A stretch of 19,453 nucleotides of DNA, taken from contig JAUWOI010000020.1 of NCBI GenBank assembly GCA_030612185.1, forward strand, positions 1-19,453, in the 5' to 3' direction. Of the stretch, positions 1 to 7,463 are shown one piece after another. Both the position numbers and the translations under genes were made by a program. Numbering within the stretch: position 1 is the first letter of the stretch; each line of letters begins with the position of its first letter. Source of the DNA: Anaerolineae bacterium. Its GTDB lineage: Bacteria; Chloroflexota; Anaerolineae; B4-G1. The notes beneath the pieces were generated by a model. It was given only the letters and a program-made list of their open reading frames with translations, ran no database searches and had not been told where the DNA came from.

Positions 1-2
1 CG

Positions 3-809
3 CCGAAGCGGCTCCGATTCAGTGCGACGGACGAGGAGGGCTGGGAGGTGGGGCTGGCCTGCGGTGGTACCATTGAGGTTTACGTCGAGCCGCTGGTGGA
101 AGTCCACCGCCATCTGCTGGTGGCGCTGGAGGCAGAGGAGACCGTCGCGCTGGTGACCCGCCTGGACGGCGGCGGTCCTTTGCTGGCCTGGCCCGATGGC
201 CATCTGGAGGGGGACACAATCCTGGCTCCAGAGGTGAAGGGTGTCTTCCCGGAGCCGTTGGCTGAACGCCGCTCCCGTACCGAGGGCGACCTATTTGTCC
301 AGGTCTTTGCCCCGCCACCGACGTTGGTCATCGTTGGCGCGGTGCACATTGCGATGCCACTCGTCGGACTGGCGCAGGCGTTGGGCTTCCACGTGCGGGT
401 GGTGGATGCGCGCCGGGTCTTCGCCACCCGGGCCCGCTTTCCCACGGTGGATGAACTGATCGTTGCCTGGCCGCAGGAGACACTGAGGGCAGAGGAACTG
501 GGGCCGCAGCACTACGTCGTGATCCTCTCCCACGATCCCAAGTTCGACTTGCCCGCGCTCCAGATATCGTTGCGCAGCCGGGCGGCCTACGTCGGGCTCA
601 TTGGCTCGCGCACCACGCAGGCCAAGCGCAAGGCGGCGCTGCGGGAGGAGGGCTTCGGCGAGGCGGAGTTGGCGCGTATCCACGGCCCGGTGGGGCTCGA
701 CCTGGGCGGGCGAGGGCCGGTCGAGATCGCGCTGGCGATCCTGGCGGAGATCGTCGCCGTGCGGCACGGCCGGCGCGGCGGAATGCTCAGTGCACAGGAG
801 GAGATGTGA
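3..809 (+). CDS. xdhC: XdhC/CoxF-family molybdenum hydroxylase maturation protein, 5'-truncated by the window edge
   Basis: The reading frame is already open at the left edge, so the N-terminus lies outside the window; about 268 residues are visible. The first part carries the family N-terminal motif LACGGTIEVYVEPL. The C-terminal half has a Rossmann-like nucleotide-binding segment (VIVGAVHIAMPLVGLAQ, with GAVHIA where relatives usually have GAGHVA), then the conserved YVGLIGSRTTQAKR block. Near the end a GPVGLDLG...PVEIALAILAEIVA block is typical of XdhC C-termini. Family knowledge: XdhC-type proteins bind molybdenum cofactor and help sulfurate and insert it into xanthine dehydrogenase or related hydroxylases in the cytoplasm. 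No hydroxylase subunit is visible here; it would have to lie to the left. The stop overlaps the next start by one base, so the two genes are probably co-transcribed. Confidence 0.88.
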   Translation, partial: PKRLRFSATDEEGWEVGLACGGTIEVYVEPLVEVHRHLLVALEAEETVALVTRLDGGGPLLAWPDGHLEGDTILAPEVKGVFPEPLAERRSRTEGDLFVQVFAPPPTLVIVGAVHIAMPLVGLAQALGFHVRVVDARRVFATRARFPTVDELIVAWPQETLRAEELGPQHYVVILSHDPKFDLPALQISLRSRAAYVGLIGSRTTQAKRKAALREEGFGEAELARIHGPVGLDLGGRGPVEIALAILAEIVAVRHGRRGGMLSAQEEM

Positions 810-1711
810 TGGAAAAGATAGAACAGCCGGAGCACACAGTCCCTGCCGTCGCTGGGACTCAGGCAAAACGGTGGCACGCAGGCAAAGTGATGAAGATGAT
901 TGTCCTCTCTACACTGCTGATCGCGGCTGGCTATTTCTTCGGCCTCACCTGCGGACGGGTTGGTCAGGCGTATGAGATGCTCTTCTCTCCCTCTCGCGAT
1001 GCCCTGTATATGGCCGGCCAGCTCTTGCTGGCGATGGTGGCGCTCGCCGTCACGTCTGGTATCGTGGCGGCGCTCTTTCGCCCCTTCTGGACCTGTCTCG
1101 TCGCCTTCGTCCTCTCAGGGGCGACGATACTCGTCGCCTGGGAGGTCAGCCTGGGCGGCGGCATCGTGGTGCTCGTCTACGTGGCGGCCTCGTTGTTCTA
1201 CGCCTATAGGGTCATCGTGGAACTGAACAACCGGGTGCGCTTCTCGGTGGGACCGGTCGCGCAGAGCCAGACGATCCTGCTGACGACACTGGCCGCGGTC
1301 GCCTGTGCCAGCCTGTACCTGGGATGTGCTGCTCAGATTGAGCGGGAGGGCTTCTCACTGCCGCCTACCGCGCGCGATGCTGTCACCCGGATGGTAATGA
1401 TGCCGATTGAGCGTCGGATCGAAGGGCAGGCCGGCCTGACGCAGGATGAGAAAGAGAGGATACTGGCCGAAGTGTGCGTGGAAATGGAACGCCAGTGGTT
1501 GGAGCCGATGGAGGAGACGCTGAAGCGCTACGAGTCGTTCATCCCTCTCGGCGTTGCCGCCATGCTGTTCATGTCGTTGACCTCCGTCGCCAGCCTGCTC
1601 TCCTGGCTGCCGACTTTGATCCTCGGAGTCGTGTTCTCGCTCCTGACTGCCCTGCGGGTGGTCCACGTGGTGACAGAGACGCGGGAGGTCGAGCAGTTGA
1701 CACTTGGTTGA
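809..1711 (+). CDS. Multi-pass membrane protein of unknown function
   Basis: I do not recognise this 300-residue protein. The ATG at 809 is chosen because an AGGAGG at 796-801 sits 7 nt upstream and the start overlaps the xdhC stop (TGATG). It begins with a soluble tail of about 25 residues. Hydrophobic segments follow at roughly residues 27-48, 68-90, 93-112, 115-138 and 152-175. A charged amphipathic stretch (about 180-240, rich in E, R and M) comes next, and then a long hydrophobic region (about 243-285) that could cross the membrane twice. That gives five to seven membrane passes with a single large hydrophilic loop. No catalytic motif was seen. Translational coupling to xdhC suggests a shared transcript but does not prove a related job. 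Confidence 0.72.
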   Translation: MEKIEQPEHTVPAVAGTQAKRWHAGKVMKMIVLSTLLIAAGYFFGLTCGRVGQAYEMLFSPSRDALYMAGQLLLAMVALAVTSGIVAALFRPFWTCLVAFVLSGATILVAWEVSLGGGIVVLVYVAASLFYAYRVIVELNNRVRFSVGPVAQSQTILLTTLAAVACASLYLGCAAQIEREGFSLPPTARDAVTRMVMMPIERRIEGQAGLTQDEKERILAEVCVEMERQWLEPMEETLKRYESFIPLGVAAMLFMSLTSVASLLSWLPTLILGVVFSLLTALRVVHVVTETREVEQLTLG

Positions 1712-1757
1712 GCGGTGTACAACTTCCTCCAGACCTCAAATCGGCATCGTCTCTTGT

Positions 1758-1785
1758 TTGACAGGCTGTGTAAGGGAAGTATAAT
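1758..1785 (+). promoter_or_regulatory. Sigma-70 promoter for the M23 peptidase gene
   Basis: TTGACA at 1758-1763 and TATAAT at 1780-1785 both match consensus exactly, with a 16-bp spacer. Transcription would begin near 1792, leaving a leader of about 38 nt. That leader includes the GGAGGAG at 1821-1827, just before the ATG at 1830. Confidence 0.85.
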
Positions 1786-1829
1786 CACGACAGAGGCAGA
1801 TCTGTAGATCAAGGGGCAAGGGAGGAGTC

Positions 1830-3044
1830 ATGACCAACACACTCAGGCTGCGGTGGCCCGTGGATGACCACACCATCACGCAGTACTTTGGCGAGAACCC
1901 GCACATCTACGCCAAGTATAACCAGGCTGGCCACGAGGGGCTCGACTTCCGGGCACCGGTCGGGGCCAACATCTATGCCTGCGCGGATGGCGAGGTGTTC
2001 GACATCCGGCCCAACGACGGCAACGCCTACGGCCTCCACGTGCGCATCCGGCACCAGGCTAATGGTCGCGAGTATCACACCATCTACGCCCATTTGTCCA
2101 AGGTATTGGCCTCCAAGGGCCAGCAGGTGAAGGCCGGCGAATGGATCGGACTGGGCGGCAATACAGGCCACTCCTTCGGCCCCCACCTACACCTCACCCT
2201 CAAACTGATCGGTGCCAAGACGCCCGGCTACCCGGATGGGATAGTGGATCCGCTCCCCTATCTGCAGGGGGTCGAGATTCCCGCGCCCAGCGACCTCACC
2301 ATCTATACCACCGACCAGGTGCGGTTTCGCGCCAGGCCCACGACCGCTTCCACGCAACTCGCGTGGCTGGGTAAGGGAGAAGCGCTCACCGTGCTGGGCG
2401 ACGCCAGTGCCGCCCGCGCCAGGATGGGGCAGCGCGGGCAGTGGGTCCACGTGCGGCGTGCGGATGGGATGGACGGCTTCGTGGCCGCCTGGTACCTCCA
2501 ACTGCAGCCCCCCAGCCCGACGCCACCCGAACCCGCGCCCGAACCGGCACCGGCTGGCCCGTTGGTCATCTACGCGGCCGAACCGCTGAACGTGCGCAAG
2601 GGCTCTTCCACGGGCAGCAGCCGCATCGCCATCGCCCTGCCCCACGAGCCGCTGACGGTTATCGACGACCGGGAGACCGCGCTGGCGAGGCTGGGCGACC
2701 GGGGCGAGTGGTTGCGGGTGCGCCTGCCCGATACTTCGAGAGTGGCAGGGCAGCGCAGGCGCACGGGGTACGTCGCCGCCTGGTACGTGCAGACCGAACC
2801 CGGCCCCGCGCCGGAGACGCTACTGACCGTCTACCCCACTGAGGATATGAACATGCGCGAGCGGCCCACGGTCAAAGCCGGGCTTATTGGGCGGCTTGCG
2901 CACAATATGCCGCTCACGGTGCACGACGACCCGCAGCGCGCGCGGGTTTTGGTGGGCCGCTACGACGAGTGGCTCTACGTGGAGACGGCGGAAGGCCAGC
3001 GGGGGTGGGTGGCGGCCTGGTACGTCTCGACGACGCCGGCGTAG
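1830..3044 (+). CDS. M23 (LytM-type) zinc metallopeptidase with three C-terminal SH3-like repeats, no signal peptide
   Basis: This 404-residue protein has a complete M23 catalytic domain in residues 1-150: HEGLD (H35, D39), YAHL (H88) and PHLHL (H119, H121). These are the zinc ligands and catalytic residues of lysostaphin/LytM-type endopeptidases, which cut peptidoglycan cross-links. Three SH3b-like repeats follow at about 154-226, 245-324 and 332-404. Each starts with (L/V)(T/V)(I/V)Y and ends with a VAAWY(L/V) signature. A Pro/Glu/Ala-rich linker joins the first two. The start is fixed by the strong promoter (transcription from about 1792) and the GGAGG 4-8 nt upstream. The N-terminus (MTNTLRLRWPV) has no hydrophobic signal segment, which is odd for a wall hydrolase. 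It is monocistronic and converges with sppA. Confidence 0.88.
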   Translation: MTNTLRLRWPVDDHTITQYFGENPHIYAKYNQAGHEGLDFRAPVGANIYACADGEVFDIRPNDGNAYGLHVRIRHQANGREYHTIYAHLSKVLASKGQQVKAGEWIGLGGNTGHSFGPHLHLTLKLIGAKTPGYPDGIVDPLPYLQGVEIPAPSDLTIYTTDQVRFRARPTTASTQLAWLGKGEALTVLGDASAARARMGQRGQWVHVRRADGMDGFVAAWYLQLQPPSPTPPEPAPEPAPAGPLVIYAAEPLNVRKGSSTGSSRIAIALPHEPLTVIDDRETALARLGDRGEWLRVRLPDTSRVAGQRRRTGYVAAWYVQTEPGPAPETLLTVYPTEDMNMRERPTVKAGLIGRLAHNMPLTVHDDPQRARVLVGRYDEWLYVETAEGQRGWVAAWYVSTTPA

Positions 3045-3081
3045 CCAGCAAGTCAACGTTTCGTCCCGCTCCTGGGTTGGT

Positions 3082-4038
3082 TCATGGCCCGACGAACCGG
3101 AACTGCAGCGACGGCGCGCCGGCCCAGCCCAGGATCTCCTCCAGTGTTGGCAGCGTCGAGCGGCTTTTGAAGCCGTAGAGCATATCGAAGAAGGAGGGCA
3201 GCGACTCCAATTCGACCACGCGGGGCTCCCCCTCGATACCGCCCAGTTCGGCCGCCTTCGCTATCGCGTCATCCAGCGCGCCCACTTCGTCCACCAGCCC
3301 CAATTCCAGCGCCTGCCGGCCGGTGTAGATGCTGCCGGCGGCCAATTCACGCACGTCCTTAAGCGGCAGGCCCCGCGCCTGGGCCACGATCTCCACGAAC
3401 CCCTCGTAAGTCTCGTCGATGATCGCACCCCACAGCGCCTGTTCCTCCTCCGTCATCTCACGGAAGAGGCTGCCGATGTCCTTGTGTGGTCCGGAAGTGA
3501 TGACTACCACGTCTACGCCGACCTCGTCCAGCAGTTCCTCGACGTTGATGAACTGGCTGATCACGCCGATGGAGCCGGTCAATGTGTTCGGGTGGGCGAA
3601 GACGTAGTCGCCGCCGCAGGCGATGTAGTAACCGCCCGAAGCGGCCATCTCGCCCATCCAGACGACGACCGGCTTCTCGAACTCCAGCAGTGCGTGGTAG
3701 ATATCGTCGGAGGCGATCACGCTGCCACCAGGGCTGTTGACGCGCACCACGACGGCTTTGACGTCGGGATTGTTGGCTGCCTGTTCCAGCATGCCAGCCA
3801 CGCGCTCAGGCGTGATGCCCTGCGTGGAGAAGTAGTCTTCGAGGCTGCTGGTGATAGTCCCGTCGAGCCGGACCACGGCCACAGCGTCGCCAAAGCCGAC
3901 TGTCGTCGGCGCTGGTTCCCCGGCCAAACGGCTCAGCGTGCCCAGTGTGAGGAGCCCTGTCCCGACGCAGCCACACACCGGCAGCGCGAAGCCCAGGATG
4001 AATGCCAGGAATACCCATAGGATTGTGCGGTCTTTCAT
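3082..4038 (-). CDS. sppA: Signal peptide peptidase SppA (S49 family, short form)
   Basis: This 318-residue membrane-anchored serine protease matches the short Gram-positive type SppA. Residues 6-35 are a hydrophobic N-terminal anchor. The S49 core follows: VNSPGGSV (101-107), the nucleophile S134 in MAASGGYY, TGSIGV (154-159), and the general-base lysine K186 in SGPHKDIGS. The 52-residue distance between Ser and Lys equals that of the Bacillus subtilis enzyme (S147/K199, recalled). In that family the enzyme degrades cleaved signal peptides at the outer face of the membrane. GGGAGGG lies 6-8 nt before the ATG. The gene starts 22 bp after the tyrS stop on the same strand, so it is probably co-transcribed with tyrS and under the same leader control. 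Confidence 0.92.
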   Translation of the reverse strand: MKDRTILWVFLAFILGFALPVCGCVGTGLLTLGTLSRLAGEPAPTTVGFGDAVAVVRLDGTITSSLEDYFSTQGITPERVAGMLEQAANNPDVKAVVVRVNSPGGSVIASDDIYHALLEFEKPVVVWMGEMAASGGYYIACGGDYVFAHPNTLTGSIGVISQFINVEELLDEVGVDVVVITSGPHKDIGSLFREMTEEEQALWGAIIDETYEGFVEIVAQARGLPLKDVRELAAGSIYTGRQALELGLVDEVGALDDAIAKAAELGGIEGEPRVVELESLPSFFDMLYGFKSRSTLPTLEEILGWAGAPSLQFRFVGP

Positions 4039-4060
4039 TTGTTCCCTCCCTGTCTACCAA

Positions 4061-5293
4061 TCATACTTGTTCCACTAGCCTCAGAAAGCGTCGCTTTCCC
4101 ACTTGCAAGATTTTCTCCCCTTCGACCGTGATCTCGGTTCCGATGCTGGTCATCCGTTCACCATCCAGTTTGACCGCGCCCTGCTGCACCAACCGGCGGG
4201 CGTCACTCTTGCTGCGAGCGAACCCCGCGCCGTGGATGATGTCTACGACGTTGGTCGGGCCGGTCAACGCGTAGGTCGGCATCTCCTCCGGCAACTGCCG
4301 CTGTTGGTGCACTCGCTCGAAGTGAGCAGCGGCCTTGTCGGCGGCTTCGTCTCCGTCGAAGATGGACACAATCTCCCAGGCTAGTTTTTTCTTTGCCTCC
4401 ATCGGGTGAATCTCTCCCCGCTCCACCGTCTCCAGTAGCTCGTTGATCTGCCCTGGCGCCCAGCGGGTGACGAGTTCAAACCAGTTGCGCATCCCTGAGT
4501 CGGGGATGGACATAGTCTTGCCGTATTTATCCTCAGGAGATTCGTCTACACCGACGTAGTTGCCCATGCTCTTGGACATGCGCAACTCCCCATCGGTGCC
4601 GACCAAGATGGGGAAAGTGATGCAGGTTTGGGGCTTTTGCCCGAAAGCCTCCTGAAGTTTCCGGCCTGCCAACAGGTTAAAGAGTTGCTCGCTGCCTCCC
4701 AGTTGGACGTCGGTGTGGAGCATCACTGCGTCATACCCCTGCATCAACGCGTAGAGGAACTCGTGCAGCCAGATGGGATCCCCCCGCTCGTATCGCCTGG
4801 CGAAGTTGTCCCGCACCAGGAACTGCTGGACGGTGAAATTGGCAGCCAGGTTGATGGTCTCCTGGAAATTAAGTTTGGAAAGCCACTCTCCGTTGTACCG
4901 CACCTCCGTCCGCTCGGGGTCGAGGATCCTGAATGCCTGCTGGACGTAGGTGCGGGCGTTTGCCTCCACCTGCTTCAGTGAGGGGCGCGGACGGGACTTG
5001 TCTCGGTCGGAGGAGTCGCCGATGAGGGCAGTGAAGGTACCGATAACAAAGATTGCCTGGTGGCCGAGATCTTGGAACTGCCGCAGTCTCCGCATCGTGA
5101 TGGTGTGGCCCAAGGTGAGGTCAACGGCGGTGGGGTCATAGCCACAGTAGACGCGCAGCGGGCGCCCGGTCTTCTCCGCTTCGATCAGCCGCTCGCGCAG
5201 TTCTGCTCGCATGTGCTCTTTGGTCTGTTCGTCGCCGAATTCTGCACCGCGCATCAGAATGGCGACCTGTTCGTCAATTGTAGGTCTGCTCAT
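4061..5293 (-). CDS. tyrS: Tyrosyl-tRNA synthetase (TyrZ-like, type II)
   Basis: The 410-residue protein charges tRNA(Tyr) with tyrosine. Visible signatures are a class I HIGH-type motif (LTLGH in the DPTAVDLTLGHT block near residues 44-55), LGGSEQ, and the KMSKS loop LRMSKSMGN. A C-terminal S4-like RNA-binding domain covers about the last 65 residues (ARRLVQQGAVKLDG). Length and the DPTAVDLTLGHT and IFVIGTFTALIGD blocks resemble the TyrZ branch rather than the shorter TyrS. The start MSRPTIDEQ at 5293 is preferred over an in-frame upstream TTG-type start at 5380. That extension would be read through the terminator hairpin in the leader, and AAGGAG lies about 11 nt before 5293. tyrS has its own promoter and a leader with a terminator. 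sppA follows downstream. Confidence 0.95.
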   Translation of the reverse strand: MSRPTIDEQVAILMRGAEFGDEQTKEHMRAELRERLIEAEKTGRPLRVYCGYDPTAVDLTLGHTITMRRLRQFQDLGHQAIFVIGTFTALIGDSSDRDKSRPRPSLKQVEANARTYVQQAFRILDPERTEVRYNGEWLSKLNFQETINLAANFTVQQFLVRDNFARRYERGDPIWLHEFLYALMQGYDAVMLHTDVQLGGSEQLFNLLAGRKLQEAFGQKPQTCITFPILVGTDGELRMSKSMGNYVGVDESPEDKYGKTMSIPDSGMRNWFELVTRWAPGQINELLETVERGEIHPMEAKKKLAWEIVSIFDGDEAADKAAAHFERVHQQRQLPEEMPTYALTGPTNVVDIIHGAGFARSKSDARRLVQQGAVKLDGERMTSIGTEITVEGEKILQVGKRRFLRLVEQV

Positions 5294-5335
5294 AAGATCT
5301 CTCTCTCCTTCTAGTAGATTTGGATGGGGGGTAGC

Positions 5336-5358
5336 AAAAAACCCACTTAGTGTGGGTT
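5336..5358 (-). terminator. Intrinsic terminator inside the tyrS leader (probable attenuator)
   Basis: On the minus strand AACCCAC (5352-5358) pairs with GTGGGTT (5340-5346) across a 5-nt loop, a 7-bp stem, and is followed directly by a run of T (5336-5341 read on the minus strand). It lies 42 nt before the tyrS start and downstream of the tyrS promoter. It therefore either ends transcripts from the kinase gene or acts as an attenuator for tyrS-sppA. An ACCCAC copy near the 5' end of the leader could compete for the same GTGGGT arm; this is inference. Confidence 0.75.
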
Positions 5359-5366
5359 CGGGGGAA

Positions 5367-5419
5367 GCAGGCTGTAGCACAAAGCGGCGCAGGCGTCTGG
5401 TCGCCGCGCTACAACCTGC
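5367..5419. repeat. Long REP-like hairpin in the tyrS leader
   Basis: The outer arms are GCAGGCTGTAGC (5367-5378) and GCTACAACCTGC (5408-5419), 12 bp with one G-U wobble in one orientation. Inside them are GCGGCG (5384-5389) and CGCCGC (5402-5407), giving a second 6-bp stem with a one-sided 5-nt bulge and a 12-nt loop. It is either a dispersed palindromic repeat or part of the regulatory fold of the tyrS leader. The minus-strand arm faintly resembles a T-box, but the essential UGGN is not there. Confidence 0.65.
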
Positions 5420-5494
5420 AAAGATAGGTGTACGTGTGTGATCTCCAGACCTGGCGTATCAACTCCATTACCTCGGTGGGTGGATCTTACTCAG

Positions 5495-5522
5495 ATTATA
5501 CCGGAAACGGGCAAAAAGGCAA
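5495..5522 (-). promoter_or_regulatory. Sigma-70 promoter for tyrS-sppA
   Basis: On the minus strand TTGCCT (5517-5522, 4/6 match) and TATAAT (5495-5500, exact) are separated by 16 bp. It begins 14 bp after the kinase stop codon. Transcription would start near 5488 and give a leader of about 195 nt before tyrS, unusually long for this window. Confidence 0.65.
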
Positions 5523-5535
5523 TTGGATAGGCCGG

Positions 5536-7023
5536 TTAAAAGTGTTGTCTGCCTTTCTCCCCCAGGCTGAGTGGACTCTCTGTAGGCATAGGTGTAAGTG
5601 TGGGTCTTGCTGTTTCCGTAGGTTCCGGTGTGGATGTAGGGGCTAGAGTGGGCGTAGGGGGCTCCGGTGTAGGTGTATCAGTCGGTACGGGACTGGGCGT
5701 GCGCGTCCGCGCCGGTGCTGGCCGCGGGGTATTCGTAGGCGTGGGTATTAGTGTATGCGTGGGCGATGGTATATATGTCTGCGTCGGGGTCGGCGGTGCC
5801 GGAGTGCGCATGGAAGGCATATCGATAAACTCATCAGGGATCTCTGTGGGCCGACGCGTAGGCGGTCTCGGCGTGGGGCTTGCCGTGGGGCTTGCCGTGG
5901 GTGTAACGGTAGAGGAAGACGTAGCCGTTGGGGTATGGGTGGGTGTCATCGTGACAGTGGCCGTGGGCGTTGCTGTAGCCGTTGGGACGTTCCCTGCACT
6001 GATTCCATCCGCCACCAGGACGACCGTTACCAGAGACATGATGGCGACGGCCGCTATAGCGACCCAAATTCGCCGGTCAATTCGTCGTTTGGCAGCGCCC
6101 ATCCAGGGCAGCAATATGGTCGCAGTCGGCGCTGTCACTAGCATACCAGTGTCACCTTCTGAAGACGCGGTGCTCTCTGCTTTCACCTTGGATAGAGGCG
6201 AGTCGAACAGCGCTTTGTGCATCTCCGCGACGTTTTGAAATCGCTGGGGTGGCTGCAAAGACATGGCCTTCATGAGCACTCGCTCAGTTACCACGCTCAG
6301 GTCATCCCTGTATTGGCGCGGTGGCAGCAGGCTCTTCGGGTTCACAATCTGCTCTGTCACCGTCGGCGGTGCTTCTCCCGTCAGTGCGTGGTACAGCGTT
6401 GCAGCCAGGGAGTAGATGTCGGTGCGAGCGTCGGTGTATCCCTTCTTGGCGTCGTACTGCTCTGGCGGGGCGTATTCTGGCGTACCTATGCCTCGCATCA
6501 CTGTGCGCGTGCGAGACTGGTCGGGATCTACCAACTTCGCCAATCCGAAGTCAACCAGCATTGGCCGCCCCTGCGGCGTGATGACTACATTCCCCGGTTT
6601 GACGTCGCGGTGAATCACGCCTTGCTCGTGGCAATAGGTGAGGGCCTCCATCAGTTGTCGTGCCCACTCAAGCACTTCGTCTTCGGCCAGTCCCCCCTCC
6701 TGGGCAATGATCTCATCTAACCGCTTGCCGTAGACGAAATCCATCACTAGATAGGCGTTGCTGTCCTCTTCGAAGTGATCGGTAACGCGGGGCATGTTGG
6801 GGTGGCGGAGATCTGCCAACAACTGCGCCTCTTGCCGGAATTGCTCACGAAGTTGAGGCAGCACGGTCTCCGGGGTGCCCGGATAGGGCACCATTTCCTT
6901 GAGCGCGCAGCGGACGTCGAGGCTGAGGTCAAATGTCTCGTATACAGCGCCCATGCCGCCCTGACTCAACAGGGCGATGACACGGTAGCGATCGTGAATT
7001 ACCTGTCCTGGGGTGAGTGCCAT
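5536..7023 (-). CDS. Transmembrane serine/threonine protein kinase with Thr/Pro-rich extracellular tail
   Basis: The 495-residue Hanks-type kinase has its catalytic domain at about residues 13-275. It contains a glycine loop LSQGGMGAVY (18-28, Ser in place of the first Gly), ATP lysine K42 in CALKE, IHRDVKPGN (D140, K142, N145), DFG (158-160) and YAPPEQ. All catalytic residues are present, so it should be active. A charged juxtamembrane segment follows, then one transmembrane helix (about 321-342). Roughly 150 outer residues made mostly of T, P, A and S follow, a low-complexity tail with no PASTA or other sensor domain. The start MALTPGQVIHDRYRV matches the usual N-terminus of the family, although no clear Shine-Dalgarno precedes it. 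A weak TATAGT lies 8 nt before the ATG, so a leaderless transcript is possible. Two better promoters lie further upstream. It probably phosphorylates envelope or growth proteins, but the substrate is unknown. Confidence 0.93.
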   Translation of the reverse strand: MALTPGQVIHDRYRVIALLSQGGMGAVYETFDLSLDVRCALKEMVPYPGTPETVLPQLREQFRQEAQLLADLRHPNMPRVTDHFEEDSNAYLVMDFVYGKRLDEIIAQEGGLAEDEVLEWARQLMEALTYCHEQGVIHRDVKPGNVVITPQGRPMLVDFGLAKLVDPDQSRTRTVMRGIGTPEYAPPEQYDAKKGYTDARTDIYSLAATLYHALTGEAPPTVTEQIVNPKSLLPPRQYRDDLSVVTERVLMKAMSLQPPQRFQNVAEMHKALFDSPLSKVKAESTASSEGDTGMLVTAPTATILLPWMGAAKRRIDRRIWVAIAAVAIMSLVTVVLVADGISAGNVPTATATPTATVTMTPTHTPTATSSSTVTPTASPTASPTPRPPTRRPTEIPDEFIDMPSMRTPAPPTPTQTYIPSPTHTLIPTPTNTPRPAPARTRTPSPVPTDTPTPEPPTPTLAPTSTPEPTETARPTLTPMPTESPLSLGEKGRQHF

Positions 7024-7172
7024 CGTAAATCACTATATCCGAGTTTGTCCCCAAAAGGACGCTAGGCCGAGCGCACAAAGAGGCTCTGTCTCTAAGGTAA
7101 GGTTGCCTGGCGGCTCGGTCAGTCTGAGAGGGGAGAAATCACAATGATTCTCGACCGATCCAGCCAATGTAT

Positions 7173-7201
7173 ATTGTAGTCGAGAAACCAGCGGTTGTCA
7201 A
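7173..7201 (-). promoter_or_regulatory. Sigma-70 promoter for the kinase gene (proximal)
   Basis: On the minus strand TTGACA (7196-7201, exact) and TACAAT (7173-7178, 5/6) have an optimal 17-bp spacer. Transcription would begin near 7166, about 143 nt before the kinase ATG. Confidence 0.7.
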
Positions 7202-7304
7202 TCGTGTCGGTTCTGTCGTCCGCAAATATACTCTCTGTAGTCCCTCGAAACGCCACACTCGGCGGCAGTGCTACTGGATGGGGCGTGTTCAATGTTACCC
7301 GCGT

Positions 7305-7333
7305 ATTATACACCTGGTGAGTGGAAAACTCAA
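7305..7333 (-). promoter_or_regulatory. Second possible promoter for the kinase gene (distal)
   Basis: On the minus strand TTGAGT (7328-7333, 4/6) and TATAAT (7305-7310, exact) have a 17-bp spacer. It lies about 130 bp behind the proximal promoter in the same direction, forming a tandem pair. Confidence 0.45.
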
Positions 7334-7406
7334 TGGCGGCGGCTGTGACATTCCCCCAGCCTGCGGCGGGGCTTCACCAGTGGTCATAATCTCTGGTGTC
7401 CTGCAA

Positions 7407-7436
7407 CTTGTCAGGCGTGAGTACATCGTGTAGAAT
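7407..7436 (+). promoter_or_regulatory. Sigma-70 promoter for xpt-guaA
   Basis: TTGTCA (7407-7412, 5/6) and TAGAAT (7431-7436, 5/6) have an 18-bp spacer. Transcription would begin near 7443, leaving a leader of about 20 nt that holds the GGGGAGGAG ribosome site at 7449-7457. Confidence 0.6.
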
Positions 7437-7463
7437 GATGTAAATCCTGGGGAGGAGATTGCA

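Larger units (their letters stand above)
7024..7463. other. Divergent intergenic region between the kinase gene and xpt
   Basis: These 440 bp hold no convincing gene. They contain two minus-strand promoters pointing to the kinase and one plus-strand promoter just before xpt. Short open frames here lack ribosome sites and family resemblance. I looked for a purine riboswitch before xpt and saw none; the predicted xpt transcript starts only about 20 nt before the ATG. Confidence 0.6.

Noticed and set aside
5294..5380. N-terminal extension of tyrS
   Set aside because: It would be read through the terminator hairpin and has no family similarity; MSRPT at 5293 is the normal start.
5293..5488. Classical T-box riboswitch before tyrS
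   Set aside because: About 10 of 14 positions resemble the T-box sequence, but the UGGN core reads UUGU and no Stem I specifier loop could be recognised.
5600..6238. Val/Gly-rich plus-strand open frame
   Set aside because: It is the antisense image of the kinase's Thr/Pro-rich tail; it has no ribosome site and is pure low complexity.
7380..7463. Purine riboswitch before xpt
   Set aside because: The predicted transcript starts only about 20 nt before the ATG and the conserved purine-aptamer core is not seen.
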